From Haladaptatus sp. DYF46 (lineage in GTDB: Archaea; Halobacteriota; Halobacteria; Halobacteriales; Haladaptataceae), in assembly GCF_021083305.1 (NCBI RefSeq), contig NZ_JAJFAY010000001.1:1-64000 (forward strand): 64,000 nucleotides of DNA, written 5' to 3'. The translations under genes were made by a program, and so were the position numbers. This document shows, piece by piece, positions 33,780 through 43,280 of this stretch (the first letter of the stretch is position 1; each line of letters begins with the position of its first letter). The notes under the pieces were generated by a model. That model was not told where the DNA came from. It ran no database searches and worked only from the letters and a program-made list of their open reading frames with translations.

Positions 33780-35027
33780 TTACTCGTACAGCGGGTTCGC
33801 GTCGCAGAGCGCCTGCACTTCCTCCGCGACTTCGGCCTTCACGTCTTCGTCTCCTATATGATTGATCGTGCGCGCGATGAGTTCGCCGACGCGTTCCGTG
33901 TCGTCGGCGTCGAACCCGCGGGTCGTCAGCGCGGGCGTCCCGGCGCGGATGCCGCTGGCGACGAAGGGGGAACGCGTCTCGCCCGGAACAGTGTTCGCGT
34001 TGAGGACGATTCCCACGTCTTCCAGCGCCTCTTCGGCGTCTTTTCCCGTCACGTCCTCGTGGGATTCGCGCAGGTCGACGAGGACGAGGTGGGTGTCCGT
34101 TCCGCCGGAGACGAGGCCGAAGCCGTTGTCCTGAAACGTCTGCGCGAGGATCTTCGCGTTCTCGACGGTTTGGGCGGCGTACTCCCCGAACTCGGGTTCG
34201 AGGGCCTCCTTGAACCCGACTGCTTTGCCCGCGATGTTGTGCATGAGGGGGCCGCCCTGCATGCCGGGAATGACCGCCGTATCGACGGCGTCGGCGTACT
34301 CCTCGTCGCACATGATGATGCCGCCGCGGCCCGAGCGGATGGTCTTGTGCGTCGACCCGGTGACGAAGTCGGCAATGCCGACCGGCGAGGGGTGCTCGCC
34401 CGCCGCCACGAGGCCCGTGATGTGGGCGATGTCGGCGAGGTGGTACGCGTCCGCCGCGTCGGCGGCCTCCTGAATCCGCTCCCATTCGACCTGCCGCGGG
34501 TAGGCGGAGTACCCGGAAACGATGATGTCGGGGTCGAACTCCTCCGCGTGAGCGTATATCTCGTCATAGTCGAGATAGCCGGTTTCGGGGTCCACCTCGT
34601 ACTGTTCGACCTCGTAGAGTTTCCCGGCGAAGTTCACCTTGTGTCCGTGGCTGAGGTGGCCGCCGTGGGTCAGGTCCAGCGAGAGGATTTTGTCGCCCGG
34701 TTCGAGGACGGAGAGGTAGACGCCCATGTTCGCTTGGGACCCGCTGTGCGGTTGGACGTTGACGTGTTCCGCTCCCCACAGTTCCTTCGCGCGCTCGATG
34801 GCGAGGCTCTCGACCGTATCGATGTGCTCACAGCCGCCGTAGTACCGCTCGCCTGGATAGCCTTCCGCGTACTTGTTCGTCAGCGTGCTCCCCTGCGCTT
34901 CGAGTACCGCTTCGCTGACGAAGTTCTCGCTGGCTATCATTTCCAACGTGTCGCGTTCGCGTTCGACTTCCGCTTCGAGCGCGTCGGCGACGTCCGGGTC
35001 AACCGCCCGGATGGTATCGTACTCCAT
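33780..35027 (-). CDS. glyA: Serine hydroxymethyltransferase
   Basis: This 415-residue PLP enzyme has MIASENFVSEAVLEAQGSTLTNKYAEGYPGERYYGG, VNVQPHSGSQANMGVY, the Schiff-base Lys in FVTGSTHKTIRSGRGG, and FVASGIRAGTPALTTRGF. It converts serine plus tetrahydrofolate to glycine plus methylene-tetrahydrofolate. I chose ATG 35027 (MEYDTIRAVD) over an in-frame GTG three codons upstream. FolD lies nearby on the same strand. Confidence 0.97.
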   Translation of the reverse strand: MEYDTIRAVDPDVADALEAEVERERDTLEMIASENFVSEAVLEAQGSTLTNKYAEGYPGERYYGGCEHIDTVESLAIERAKELWGAEHVNVQPHSGSQANMGVYLSVLEPGDKILSLDLTHGGHLSHGHKVNFAGKLYEVEQYEVDPETGYLDYDEIYAHAEEFDPDIIVSGYSAYPRQVEWERIQEAADAADAYHLADIAHITGLVAAGEHPSPVGIADFVTGSTHKTIRSGRGGIIMCDEEYADAVDTAVIPGMQGGPLMHNIAGKAVGFKEALEPEFGEYAAQTVENAKILAQTFQDNGFGLVSGGTDTHLVLVDLRESHEDVTGKDAEEALEDVGIVLNANTVPGETRSPFVASGIRAGTPALTTRGFDADDTERVGELIARTINHIGDEDVKAEVAEEVQALCDANPLYE

Positions 35028-35133
35028 GTGAAACACCCGGACACCACGGCGTATAAGTTTACCTTTCGTGCAATACGGATACGTCCCCGACAGAAATATA
35101 AACTAACAGTGAGATAACGATTCTATTACCGGT

Positions 35134-37230
35134 ATGATAGAGTGGGAGGAAACGGGATCCGGGGTTCGTGCGTCCGACCGGACGAAAACCGGCGTTACCG
35201 TACGTGCGCCCGATTGGGAGACGGTAGCGGGGGCGGAAGCCATCAACCGCCCGATCGACGAATCCGTCTCGGGCCGTGCCTCGAAACTGTCCCTCCCGCC
35301 AAGCCTCGTTAGCGTCACTGAAGTCGAAACGGGTGCCCGCTACGAACACGGTAACGACACCGAACCCCTCGAACTGTCCGACGGCCAATATCTGGCGAAC
35401 ATCCACGGAAACATCAAGACGTATCTCCGTTTTTCCGGGCCGGCGATCATTCGAAAGACCGACGACTTCGGCTCGTTAATCATCGATTTCCCGCGGAAAA
35501 TCCCGGTTACGCTCGGCTTTCGAAGCCATCACAAGATTCCCGTGGATACGATAACCGTCCCACCGACGGCCGAGGGCGTGGCGACGGCCATCTCCTACGC
35601 TTCCTCCTCGCACAAGACGACCGGTCCGGACCGGTCGTATCCGACCCTCCGCGGCCATCCGCCGCGGTTCGAGGTGGGAGCGGAGTTGAACATCCCGGAA
35701 CCGGTACGACAGCAGAAAAAGAACTCCGGAATCGAAATACGGGTTCCCGACGACTTGGAGACGCTGTTCGTCACCGCGCCGCTCGCGTACTATCTACAGG
35801 CGGACGTTCACGTGGAGGAGCGTGATGCTCCCCTGCTCGTCGTCCCCGAAGCCAACTTCACGTACGATTTCAACCCGCTCCCGTCGTATCAAACGGAGGT
35901 CGCGTCCATGTTGCGGCGGGTGTTCTTTCTGGACTGTCTCGTTCGGAACGAGGGACCACACAGTTGGGACCTCGCGGAGTTGTCCCTGTTGAACGAACTC
36001 GACATCGACCCGGAAGCGACGTACGAGGCGACTCCCGGTCAGCAGTTCGTCGAGTACGACCTCCTCGACTTCGAGCGCATCGACGAGAGACTCCCCGAAT
36101 GGCACCTGTCCATGTACGTCGAGCCATCGGTGGACAATGTTTCGGCGCTCCCGTACCTCCTCTCGAACCTGAGTGCCATCTACCTCCCGGAATCGTCCCC
36201 GCTCGAACAGAACGAACTCCTCGACGTATCGCTCGGCGATTTCTACCGCGATAACCCTCGGACACCGGCGTCGCAGGGGATTGCCGAGCGAGATACGTCT
36301 CGGGCGACGGAGGGCGTCTCCTCGATCGAGCGGGTGAAACCGGTGTTACAGAAGGGCCAAGTTCACGGCTGGCTTGCAGAGGGGGTTCCCATCGACGTGT
36401 TCAAAGCGGATCCGAGCGCCTACGAAAACCGATTCAAGTACTTCGACCGGTCGAGCGGCGACATCTCGGTGACGTTGATACTGAACGATGATCTGATGGG
36501 CGACGAACACGAGGACGTCGCGGAGATATACCTGGAGCGGTCGGAGGACCTCCCCATCGACGTTACGGTTCGCCAGCACCTTTCACGAGGGGAACTCGCC
36601 GAGACGCTCGAACAACCCTGTGATTTCATCCACTACATCGGCCACTGCGAGGACTCGGGACTGCGATGTACGGACGGTCACCTCTCGGTATCGAGTATCG
36701 ATGAAAGCAACGCTCAGACCTTCTTCCTGAACGCCTGCGGTTCCTACCAGCAAGGCATGGAGTTGGTCAAGAAGGGAAGCGTGGCGGGTGCCGTGACGTT
36801 CAACAAGGTCCTCAACAAACAGGCCGGGAAGGTCGGCGTCTCGTTCGCACAGTTGGTGGTAAACGGGTTCAGCATTCAGCGGGCGTTACAACTGGCGCGC
36901 CGGCGGATCATGATGAACAAGGATTACGCCGTCGTCGGCGACGGAACGCACCAACTAACACAGTGTGACAACACGTTCCCCGCTGTCGGTGATCTGACCG
37001 CCGTCAGTGCCTCCGAATTCGAACTCTCCTACCAGCTGGTAACCGAACAACACCCCGGGAGCAATTACCAGCCATATATAAAAGGAGTGAACGAGATGTA
37101 TCTCAGTGGAAACGTTCCGACGTTCACGTTAACCCGCGCTGAACTCACATCGCTCCTCACACGGGCAAAAATACCGATAATTTTCAATGGGGAACTGTAC
37201 TGGTCCGCTGAATTGGAGTCGGTACTGTGA
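35134..37230 (+). CDS. CHAT-domain (caspase-like) protease homologue
   Basis: This 698-residue protein has a C-terminal caspase-like dyad. His504 lies in CDFIHYIGHCED after a hydrophobic strand, and Cys535 lies in TFFLNACGSYQQG, followed by GSVAGAVTFNKV and VGVSFAQLVVNGFSIQRAL. That is the CHAT arrangement (caspase HetF associated with TPRs). The N-terminal 450 residues have no TPRs that I can see; they include PLLVVPEANFTYDFNPLPSY and several beta-rich stretches of unknown fold. Known CHAT proteins are regulated proteases in signalling or immunity, for example Craspase. The stop codon abuts that of a convergent membrane micro-gene. A promoter AAATATAAA lies at about 35094-35102. Confidence 0.75.
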   Translation: MIEWEETGSGVRASDRTKTGVTVRAPDWETVAGAEAINRPIDESVSGRASKLSLPPSLVSVTEVETGARYEHGNDTEPLELSDGQYLANIHGNIKTYLRFSGPAIIRKTDDFGSLIIDFPRKIPVTLGFRSHHKIPVDTITVPPTAEGVATAISYASSSHKTTGPDRSYPTLRGHPPRFEVGAELNIPEPVRQQKKNSGIEIRVPDDLETLFVTAPLAYYLQADVHVEERDAPLLVVPEANFTYDFNPLPSYQTEVASMLRRVFFLDCLVRNEGPHSWDLAELSLLNELDIDPEATYEATPGQQFVEYDLLDFERIDERLPEWHLSMYVEPSVDNVSALPYLLSNLSAIYLPESSPLEQNELLDVSLGDFYRDNPRTPASQGIAERDTSRATEGVSSIERVKPVLQKGQVHGWLAEGVPIDVFKADPSAYENRFKYFDRSSGDISVTLILNDDLMGDEHEDVAEIYLERSEDLPIDVTVRQHLSRGELAETLEQPCDFIHYIGHCEDSGLRCTDGHLSVSSIDESNAQTFFLNACGSYQQGMELVKKGSVAGAVTFNKVLNKQAGKVGVSFAQLVVNGFSIQRALQLARRRIMMNKDYAVVGDGTHQLTQCDNTFPAVGDLTAVSASEFELSYQLVTEQHPGSNYQPYIKGVNEMYLSGNVPTFTLTRAELTSLLTRAKIPIIFNGELYWSAELESVL

Positions 37231-37371
37231 TTACGGCCCATGAGTGCCCGCTGCACTCTCCAAGGGAGAAACTCCCCAGTCCGAAAGGATAACGGTCGCG
37301 AACATAAGACCGAATGCCGCGTTGATCGTCCACGGATGCTCCATCATCCAACCCTCAATTTTACCTCGCAT
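37231..37371 (-). CDS. 46-residue single-helix membrane micro-protein (DUF7503-like)
   Basis: The 46-residue frame runs from ATG 37371 to TAA 37231-37233. It encodes MRGKIEGWMMEHPWTINAAF, a hydrophobic span (FGLMFATVILSDWGV), and a polar tail ending THGP. A charged N-terminus, one membrane helix and a Gly-Pro end match the short haloarchaeal peptides I know as DUF7503 (name from memory). Its stop codon abuts the stop of the CHAT gene with no base between. I recall these peptides next to CHAT genes in other haloarchaea, but have not checked. The function is unknown. Confidence 0.65.
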   Translation of the reverse strand: MRGKIEGWMMEHPWTINAAFGLMFATVILSDWGVSPLESAAGTHGP

Positions 37372-37706
37372 GACGCATGTTGATACATCACATCATTACT
37401 TCATTCTTTCGGACTGTTAGCGCAATATGGAATTGGTAATTAGCAATTACTCGGTAGAATCATGCGATTATCGTCGGTCAGCGACGCTTGACGTCCGGAA
37501 AATATTGCGATATTACGCCTTCTGAACACTCTCGCGGCCATACACTAAAATTCAATTCTATTGAAGAGATTTGGGCGATCAGGGTGGTATTATACAAAAT
37601 TGCCGGTTGTAATTACGACGTTGACTAATTGTTCATGCTACATAACCTATGATTTCCGTTGGTTTCGAGCGTTAAAATTAAATAGATGAATCTCTTCCGT
37701 CCCGCC
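37372..37706. promoter_or_regulatory. AT-rich intergenic region with the TbsP-like gene promoter
   Basis: This stretch between the micro-protein gene and the TbsP-like gene is unusually AT-rich. The sequence TTAAAATTAAATAG at 37671-37684 lies about 25 nt before ATG 37707, fitting a TATA box for a leaderless transcript. The micro-protein promoter must lie in the left part, but I see no clear TATA there. No further gene is supported. Confidence 0.55.
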
Positions 37707-38531
37707 ATGGAAACAAAATCGAACCTCTTGAACCAAAGCGTCCACGAAATCCTGCAGACGGTTATCGACCAGGGTCCCGACGTGATGCTCGTCGTGAACC
37801 CATCCGCCAGCGCCATCGAAGACCTCATCGATGCCGCAACCGAATACGACGGAGACCTCCCCGAGATGCGCATGCTCGCGGACGAAGGGACTCTGAAAGA
37901 CGTGATGGAGGACTTCATCATCGCCAGCAACGCCGCGGACCTCATCGACGAGGGCGCGCTCACGCTGCGTACGACGGAGGACTCCTCCGGTAACTCGCTC
38001 CTCGTCACCGAGGACGTCGTCATCGCACTCGTGACGGCGGGCGACCGCGTCGGGGGTCTGACCTCCGACGACGATGACTTCGTGGACGCCGCCTACGGCA
38101 CCTACACGAATTTCTGGGACGACGCAAGCGACTTCTCGCTCCGCACGCCCCCGATCACGCGCGTCCGCGAGACGCTCGGCGAGGAAATCAGTCCCGAGGC
38201 GGAAGACGACTTCAACAGCGTCCTCTCCTCGCTCGAAACCGCTCGCGGTGACGGTGACGGACTGGACGAAGTGACCATCAGCCTCCTCGTCGCGGCGAAA
38301 AACGAGGCGCTCCTCTACGACATCAGCAAGTGGGGCGAGGACGTCGGCATCGCAAGCAAAGCGACGTTCTCCCGAACGAAGACCAAGCTCGAAGACATGG
38401 GCCTCATCGGTACGGAGAAGGTCCCCATCGACGTCGGTCGTCCACGTCTCCGCCTGAAGCTCGCCAACGACGACCTTCAGAACGCGGACACCGACCAGCT
38501 CGCTGGCGTCGCACAGAGCATGCTCAACTGA
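37707..38531 (+). CDS. TbsP-like transcriptional regulator
   Basis: This 274-residue protein has an N-terminal domain (LNQSVHEILQTVIDQGPDVMLVVNPSASAIEDLIDAA, then MRMLADEGTLKDVMEDFIIASNAADLI) and a C-terminal winged helix (DVGIASKATFSRTKTKLEDMGLIGTEKVPIDVGRPRLRL). This resembles the haloarchaeal regulator TbsP, which with TrmB tunes glycolytic genes such as gapII in Haloferax (recalled, unchecked). The start ATG 37707 is supported by a TATA box about 25 nt upstream. It stands alone, followed by the YcaO gene. Confidence 0.7.
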   Translation: METKSNLLNQSVHEILQTVIDQGPDVMLVVNPSASAIEDLIDAATEYDGDLPEMRMLADEGTLKDVMEDFIIASNAADLIDEGALTLRTTEDSSGNSLLVTEDVVIALVTAGDRVGGLTSDDDDFVDAAYGTYTNFWDDASDFSLRTPPITRVRETLGEEISPEAEDDFNSVLSSLETARGDGDGLDEVTISLLVAAKNEALLYDISKWGEDVGIASKATFSRTKTKLEDMGLIGTEKVPIDVGRPRLRLKLANDDLQNADTDQLAGVAQSMLN

Positions 38532-38618
38532 GCTCGACACAACTCCTTTCCGTTTTTTTATCCCCGTGAGCGGTAGCCATCCGTCGTACTTTTGCCACCC
38601 GCGCGTTTCGTCCCGTTC

Positions 38619-40343
38619 ATGAACACCCTGCTGGGCATTATCGGTCGGGGCCCCGGTGCCGATGCGGTCGAAACGACGCTGTCGGACGTGGACGGAACCG
38701 TCACGGAACTCGCCGTCGATTGTATCGACGATGCGGACATCGCAGTCGTCATCGACGAGGTGGGCGCGTCCGTCTTCGAGCGCGCGAACCGAGCGGACGT
38801 TCCGTGGATCGCAGTCGAACTCGGCGGCATCGGCGGCCGGTCGATTCCCGGCGTCGACGCCGCGGTTTCGGGTTTTTCGCCGAAGACAGCCTGTTTCGAT
38901 TGCTTGCGCGCACGCGTGGCGGCCAACGCGGAGGAGACTGACGACGGCACGACGGACACCGAAAACGACGGATGCGATTCGGTCACCGAGCGATTCGCGG
39001 GTGCGGTCGCGGGACGGGAAGCGGCGGCGCTCGCGGCGGGGGACGGGTCGGAAATCCTCGGCGGCGTCGTGGAGGTTCCTCACGCGGAGCGACGACTCCT
39101 CCCGGTTCCGGGCTGTCCGACGTGCGGAAAACCGCGGGACAGAACGCTCGGTATCGGGTACGAGGAACGGACGCTGGACGAGGCGATTTCGAGCGCCGAA
39201 CTGGGGTTGGACGAGCGCCTCGGCGTCATCCAGTCGCTCGGCGAGGTGTCGTCGTTTCCGGTGCCGTACTATCTGGCGACCGTTACGGACACGAGTGGAT
39301 TCAGCGACGTTCGCGCACCGGGGCAGTCCGCGGGCGTCGCGGACGGCTGGGACGAGGCGCTGATGAAGGCGCTGGGCGAGGGAATGGAGCGCTACTGCGC
39401 GGGCGTGTATCGGGAATCGGAGTTCGCGACGGCGCGACCCTCCGCCCTCGGGAACGCGGTTTCGCCCGCCGAGTTCGTTCGACCGACGGGGTGGCCGGAT
39501 ACGAACGACGACGAACTCCAGTGGGTGTCGGGTCGAAACCTGACGACGGGTGAACTCGTCCACCTCCCGGCCGAATTCGTTCACTTCCCGCCGCCGTCGG
39601 CGCGATTCAAGCCGTCCATAACGACCGGGTTAGGGTTGGGCAACTCGACGGCGGAGGCGCTGACGTCCGGGTTGTACGAGGTCATCGAGCGCGACGCGAC
39701 GATGCTCGCGTGGTACTCGTCGTTCGAACCGCTCGGCCTGCACGTCGAGGACGAGGGCTTCGAGACGCTGACTAAGCGAGCACGCGCGGAGGGGTTGGAC
39801 GTGACGGCACTCCTCGTCACACAGGACATCGACGTTCCGGTGGTCGCGGTGACGGTCCATCGGGACGGGGAGTGGCCGAAGTTCGCGGTCGGGTCCGGTG
39901 CCGATCTGGACCCGGACGCGGCGGCCCGTTCCGCCCTCGCGGAGGCCCTCCAGAACTGGACGGAACTGAACCTGATGGGGAGAGACGACGCGGCGGAGGC
40001 GGAGGGGTCGATTGCCGAGTACGCGTCGTTCCCGGAAGCGGCCCGCGAATTCGTCTCGCCGGAAACGACGATTCCGAGCGAAAGCGTCGGTTCGGGGATT
40101 CGGAACGGGGAAAAAGAGTTGGAAGCCGTCGTGTCGCTGGCGAGCGAGGCGTTTTCGGTGTACGGCGCTCGGGTGACGACGCGCGACGTGGCATCGCTCG
40201 GGTTCGAGGCGGTCCGCGTCCTCGCGCCGGAGGCACAACCGCTGTTCACCGGGGAGGCGTTTTTCGGCGAGCGTGCGCGAACGGTCCCCGCGGAACTCGG
40301 ATTCGAGGCCCGTCTCGACCGGAAACCGCATCCGTATCCCTGA
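38619..40343 (+). CDS. YcaO-domain protein with ThiF-like N-terminus and PxPxP tail
   Basis: This 574-residue protein has an N-terminal ThiF/E1-like or docking domain (MNTLLGIIGRGPGADAVETT) with a predicted zinc tetrathiolate (Cys92, Cys95, Cys166, Cys169). The YcaO domain from about 195 on carries the Mg/ATP Glu motifs KALGEGMERYCAG and SGLYEVIERDATMLAW and a later ALAEALQNWTELN. The chain ends KPHPYP, a PxPxP motif typical of azoline-forming YcaO cyclodehydratases. YcaO enzymes use ATP to activate peptide amides. No precursor peptide, dehydrogenase or protease is recognisable nearby. An in-frame ATG at 38592 is possible but adds nine unconserved residues. Confidence 0.85.
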   Translation: MNTLLGIIGRGPGADAVETTLSDVDGTVTELAVDCIDDADIAVVIDEVGASVFERANRADVPWIAVELGGIGGRSIPGVDAAVSGFSPKTACFDCLRARVAANAEETDDGTTDTENDGCDSVTERFAGAVAGREAAALAAGDGSEILGGVVEVPHAERRLLPVPGCPTCGKPRDRTLGIGYEERTLDEAISSAELGLDERLGVIQSLGEVSSFPVPYYLATVTDTSGFSDVRAPGQSAGVADGWDEALMKALGEGMERYCAGVYRESEFATARPSALGNAVSPAEFVRPTGWPDTNDDELQWVSGRNLTTGELVHLPAEFVHFPPPSARFKPSITTGLGLGNSTAEALTSGLYEVIERDATMLAWYSSFEPLGLHVEDEGFETLTKRARAEGLDVTALLVTQDIDVPVVAVTVHRDGEWPKFAVGSGADLDPDAAARSALAEALQNWTELNLMGRDDAAEAEGSIAEYASFPEAAREFVSPETTIPSESVGSGIRNGEKELEAVVSLASEAFSVYGARVTTRDVASLGFEAVRVLAPEAQPLFTGEAFFGERARTVPAELGFEARLDRKPHPYP

Positions 40344-40497
40344 ATTGGTTGACGGCGCGCGGCGAATTAGCGAGAAAACCGCCATCCGAACCGTGCCAAT
40401 ATGGCACATGGATTTATATTGTACTCGGCCGTAACGCCTATCAGAGGAAAGTATCAATGATGTATAATATAATAAATACGTTCGTCGGAGTGACAGT

Positions 40498-40659
40498 ATG
40501 ACGACCGAGTTCGACCTCTCGTGTGCCACGTGTGGGTCGCCGTTGTCGAAGCGAACCGTCTCCGTGGACCACTTGAACGCACGGAACGTCGAAGCCGCGG
40601 TGTGCGGGAACTGTGGCGACCGGTATTTCCCCGAATCGACGTTGCGACGACTGGATTAG
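40498..40659 (+). CDS. YgiT/MqsA-type zinc-finger protein (53 aa)
   Basis: This 53-residue protein has [18 protein letters not shown] and [18 protein letters not shown]: two CxxCG knuckles around a short beta hairpin, the layout of the MqsA/YgiT N-terminal zinc domain. A TATAATATAATAAAT box lies about 30 nt upstream. Its TAG (40657-40659) overlaps the TAA (40656-40658, minus strand) of the convergent DUF63 gene. It could be an antitoxin-like or adaptor protein; no toxin partner is adjacent. Confidence 0.65.
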   Translation: MTTEFDLSCATCGSPLSKRTVSVDHLNARNVEAAVCGNCGDRYFPESTLRRLD

Positions 40660-41789
40660 ATTCCGAACGTCGCCCGGAGCATGTCGCGGGTTCCCGGTCC
40701 GAGTCCGACCGCGACGATTGCGATGAGGAGCAGGATGGCGTAGCGCGGGCTCTCCTCGAATATCTGTTCGTCGAACACCCAGACGACGGCGACCGCGGCG
40801 ACGATTTTGACGAGGAGGAACGGCCACGCCGTTCCGATAACGCTCGTTACCGAGGCGGGGAACACGCTCGTCGTGATGTCGATGATGGCGCGGTTGACGG
40901 GGTGTTTTGCGGTATACGCTCCGCCGAGTCCGAGCGCGCCCGACCAGTCGAGAACGGCGACGTTTGCGACGCCGTCGACCGCATGCCCCCAGATGACGAC
41001 CGCACCCATCGCGGCCGTTCCCGCGTTGATTTCGGGAGCGTATCGGTTCACCGCCCACCAGACGATAGCGGTGACGAGCGTCGCGCCCCCGAGGACGACG
41101 ACGAGCACCTGCGGATAGAACGTCAGGCGATCGGTCGTCGCCGTCAAGAAGACTAGATACCCGATCGTGGCGGCGAGGACGAGCGTTCCGATTCCCGCGA
41201 GCGGGTACTCGTAGTCCTCCACGATGCCGCTACGGGCGAGCGCGACGCTCACGACGAGGGCCGCGAGCGTGACGCCGAAGACGGTGAAATAGATGATGGG
41301 GCTGATGATGAGCGTGTTCCACGGGAACGGAATCGGACTTTGGCCCGCCTGTGCGAGGGCATCGTTCGCGTCCTCCACGACGCGCAGCGCGCCGCCGAAG
41401 AGCATGAACGGAAAGAGCGCGTAGAAGAGGTCTCGATCCTGTCCGACGTCCAGACGGCGGAGGAGATAGACCACGCCTATCAGCGCGATGATAAGCGTGA
41501 CGGCGTAGCCGACCTCCGAGACGAGGGTGTAGCCGGGTTCCGCGACCGGACCCGGGGCCGTCGCGCAGGTTCCGGCGTCGTAGATGTACTTCGTCGCGCC
41601 GTCCACGCGGACGGCACACGATGCGTTCTTCGCGTCGGCCAGTACGGGGCCCCAAAAGTAGTGCCAGATGAAGCCGTCGTACACTCGTTTCGGAAACGCG
41701 AGCGCGCCGCCGACCAGCGCGACGATGGCGGCGGCGACGGCCCCCAGCCACAGTCGCTCGTTGTCGGGTTCCTCGCTTGCTGTGTCCAT
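40656..41789 (-). CDS. DUF63 family membrane protein
   Basis: This 377-residue archaeal membrane protein has about nine transmembrane helices and the DUF63 features: [21 protein letters not shown] near the N-terminus, [37 protein letters not shown]-type sequence, and [11 protein letters not shown]. The function of the family is unknown. Its stop codon overlaps that of the convergent zinc-finger gene. Confidence 0.85.
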   Translation of the reverse strand: MDTASEEPDNERLWLGAVAAAIVALVGGALAFPKRVYDGFIWHYFWGPVLADAKNASCAVRVDGATKYIYDAGTCATAPGPVAEPGYTLVSEVGYAVTLIIALIGVVYLLRRLDVGQDRDLFYALFPFMLFGGALRVVEDANDALAQAGQSPIPFPWNTLIISPIIYFTVFGVTLAALVVSVALARSGIVEDYEYPLAGIGTLVLAATIGYLVFLTATTDRLTFYPQVLVVVLGGATLVTAIVWWAVNRYAPEINAGTAAMGAVVIWGHAVDGVANVAVLDWSGALGLGGAYTAKHPVNRAIIDITTSVFPASVTSVIGTAWPFLLVKIVAAVAVVWVFDEQIFEESPRYAILLLIAIVAVGLGPGTRDMLRATFGI

Positions 41790-41832
41790 ATCGCACGAAC
41801 CGGAGCGAGCGGGTTTTAGGGTTCCGGTCTCG

Positions 41833-42300
41833 TCACTCGTCGATGTTCATCTCGAGGGGGAGTTCCTCGCTCTCGTAGGGCGACCCGAGGACGACCATCG
41901 TCTGTGAGCGGGCGAATCCGTCCATCTGAGCGATGTTGTCGAACATCAGTTCGCGGAGGCTATCCGCGTTTTCGGCGTACACTCGCGCTAAAACGTCCCA
42001 CGAACCGGTCGTGAGGTGGACTTCCTGAATCCCCTCGATTCTTTCGAGGCGTTTGAGCGTGTCCTTCTCGCGGCCCTGTTCCACGCGAAGGCCGACGAAC
42101 GCGGAGATGCCGAGCGAGACTTCCTTCGGGTTCACCGTCGCGTGATAGCCGGTGATGACGCCCGCTTCTTCCATCCGGTTAACGCGGTCGTGTACCGTCG
42201 CACTGGACATGTCGATCTGTCGCGCGATTTCGCTGAATGGCGTTCGAGCGTTCGCTTGGAGGGCTTTCAAAATGGCACGGTCCGTGTCATCCAGGTTCAT
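41833..42300 (-). CDS. Lrp/AsnC family transcriptional regulator
   Basis: This 155-residue regulator has an N-terminal HTH ([52 protein letters not shown]) and a C-terminal RAM/AsnC ligand domain ([34 protein letters not shown]). Such proteins respond to amino acids. The start ATG 42300 is chosen; the frame stays open upstream, but that sequence is AT-rich promoter DNA. It lies next to the inositol monophosphatase gene on the same strand. The target is unknown. Confidence 0.93.
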   Translation of the reverse strand: MNLDDTDRAILKALQANARTPFSEIARQIDMSSATVHDRVNRMEEAGVITGYHATVNPKEVSLGISAFVGLRVEQGREKDTLKRLERIEGIQEVHLTTGSWDVLARVYAENADSLRELMFDNIAQMDGFARSQTMVVLGSPYESEELPLEMNIDE

Positions 42301-42385
42301 ATCGCTACCGTGAAGCCCCACTGCTAAATAATTGTACACCTGAACTCGGTCAACGTACGGTACTTCGATAATAAATTCTAACAAT

Positions 42386-43192
42386 CTATTTATCGAAATA
42401 TGGTTCGGCGTCGCGGGCCGCCGCGAGGACTTCGTCGTGCGCCTCACCGTTCGAGGCGACCAACCCTCGACTCCGTGTCGTCCACGGTTCGCCGTGGATG
42501 TCCGTAACCGTTCCGTCCGCCTGTCGAATCATGAACACGCCTGCAACCGTATCCCACGGATTCGGGACGATGTTCGACACGACGCCCTCCAGTGCGCCGT
42601 CCGCGACCATTCCGAGGACGATTTGGGCACACCCGAATCGGCGCATGTCGCCGAATCGCTTCACGATGCCCTCGACTGTCGCGGCGTATTCCTCGCGGCG
42701 GTCGAAGTCCCACCAGAGGGTCGGGCAGACGGTGAACGTCTCGGGGTCGGTTCGGTGGCTGACCGTCATCTCCTCGCCGTTCAAGGACGCCCCGTTCGCG
42801 TCCGCGGTGTACGTGTCGCCCAGCGCCGGGCAGACGTTCGCGGCCGCGACGGTTTCCCCGTCCCGTACCGCCGCGACGCTGGTCGCCCACAGCGGAATCC
42901 CGCGCACGAAGTTGTTCGTCCCGTCGATCGGATCGATGATCCAGACGTCGCCCTCCTCCGGGACCTCCCTCAGCGCGTCCTCCTCCTCGCCGACGATTAC
43001 GTCGTCCGGGAACTCGTCCCGTATCTCCTCGATGACGCGGCGTTGACTTCGTCGGTCGAACTCCGTCACCACGTCCGTCTTGTTCGATTTCGTCTCGACG
43101 GTGATCTCCTCGCGGAAGCCCTCGGCGGCGATTTCGCTTCCCGCTCTCGCGGCGCGTACGGCCGATTCGAGGCGATTTTCGGCGTTCGTCAT
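42386..43192 (-). CDS. Inositol monophosphatase family protein
   Basis: This 268-residue phosphatase has the family metal motifs: VVTEFDRRSQRRVIEEIRDEFPDDVIVGEEE, WIIDPIDGTNNFVRGIP, and the C-terminal NPWDTVAGVFMIRQADGTVTD. Archaeal members hydrolyse inositol-1-phosphate and often fructose-1,6-bisphosphate, and the specificity is open. It starts at ATG 43192. The tRNA-Leu gene begins 88 nt away in the opposite direction. Confidence 0.92.
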   Translation of the reverse strand: MTNAENRLESAVRAARAGSEIAAEGFREEITVETKSNKTDVVTEFDRRSQRRVIEEIRDEFPDDVIVGEEEDALREVPEEGDVWIIDPIDGTNNFVRGIPLWATSVAAVRDGETVAAANVCPALGDTYTADANGASLNGEEMTVSHRTDPETFTVCPTLWWDFDRREEYAATVEGIVKRFGDMRRFGCAQIVLGMVADGALEGVVSNIVPNPWDTVAGVFMIRQADGTVTDIHGEPWTTRSRGLVASNGEAHDEVLAAARDAEPYFDK

Positions 43193-43280
43193 GGTTCGAG
43201 TGCCGGGGCGACATGGAAAAGGAGTGTCGTTTCTCGATTCGCAACGTTTTAACACCCGCACGATGCATTACGAACTGCGT

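Noticed and set aside
37647-39584. 645-codon open frame antisense across the TbsP-like and YcaO genes
   Set aside because: It spans two real genes and their promoter gap, which is not expected of a true gene.
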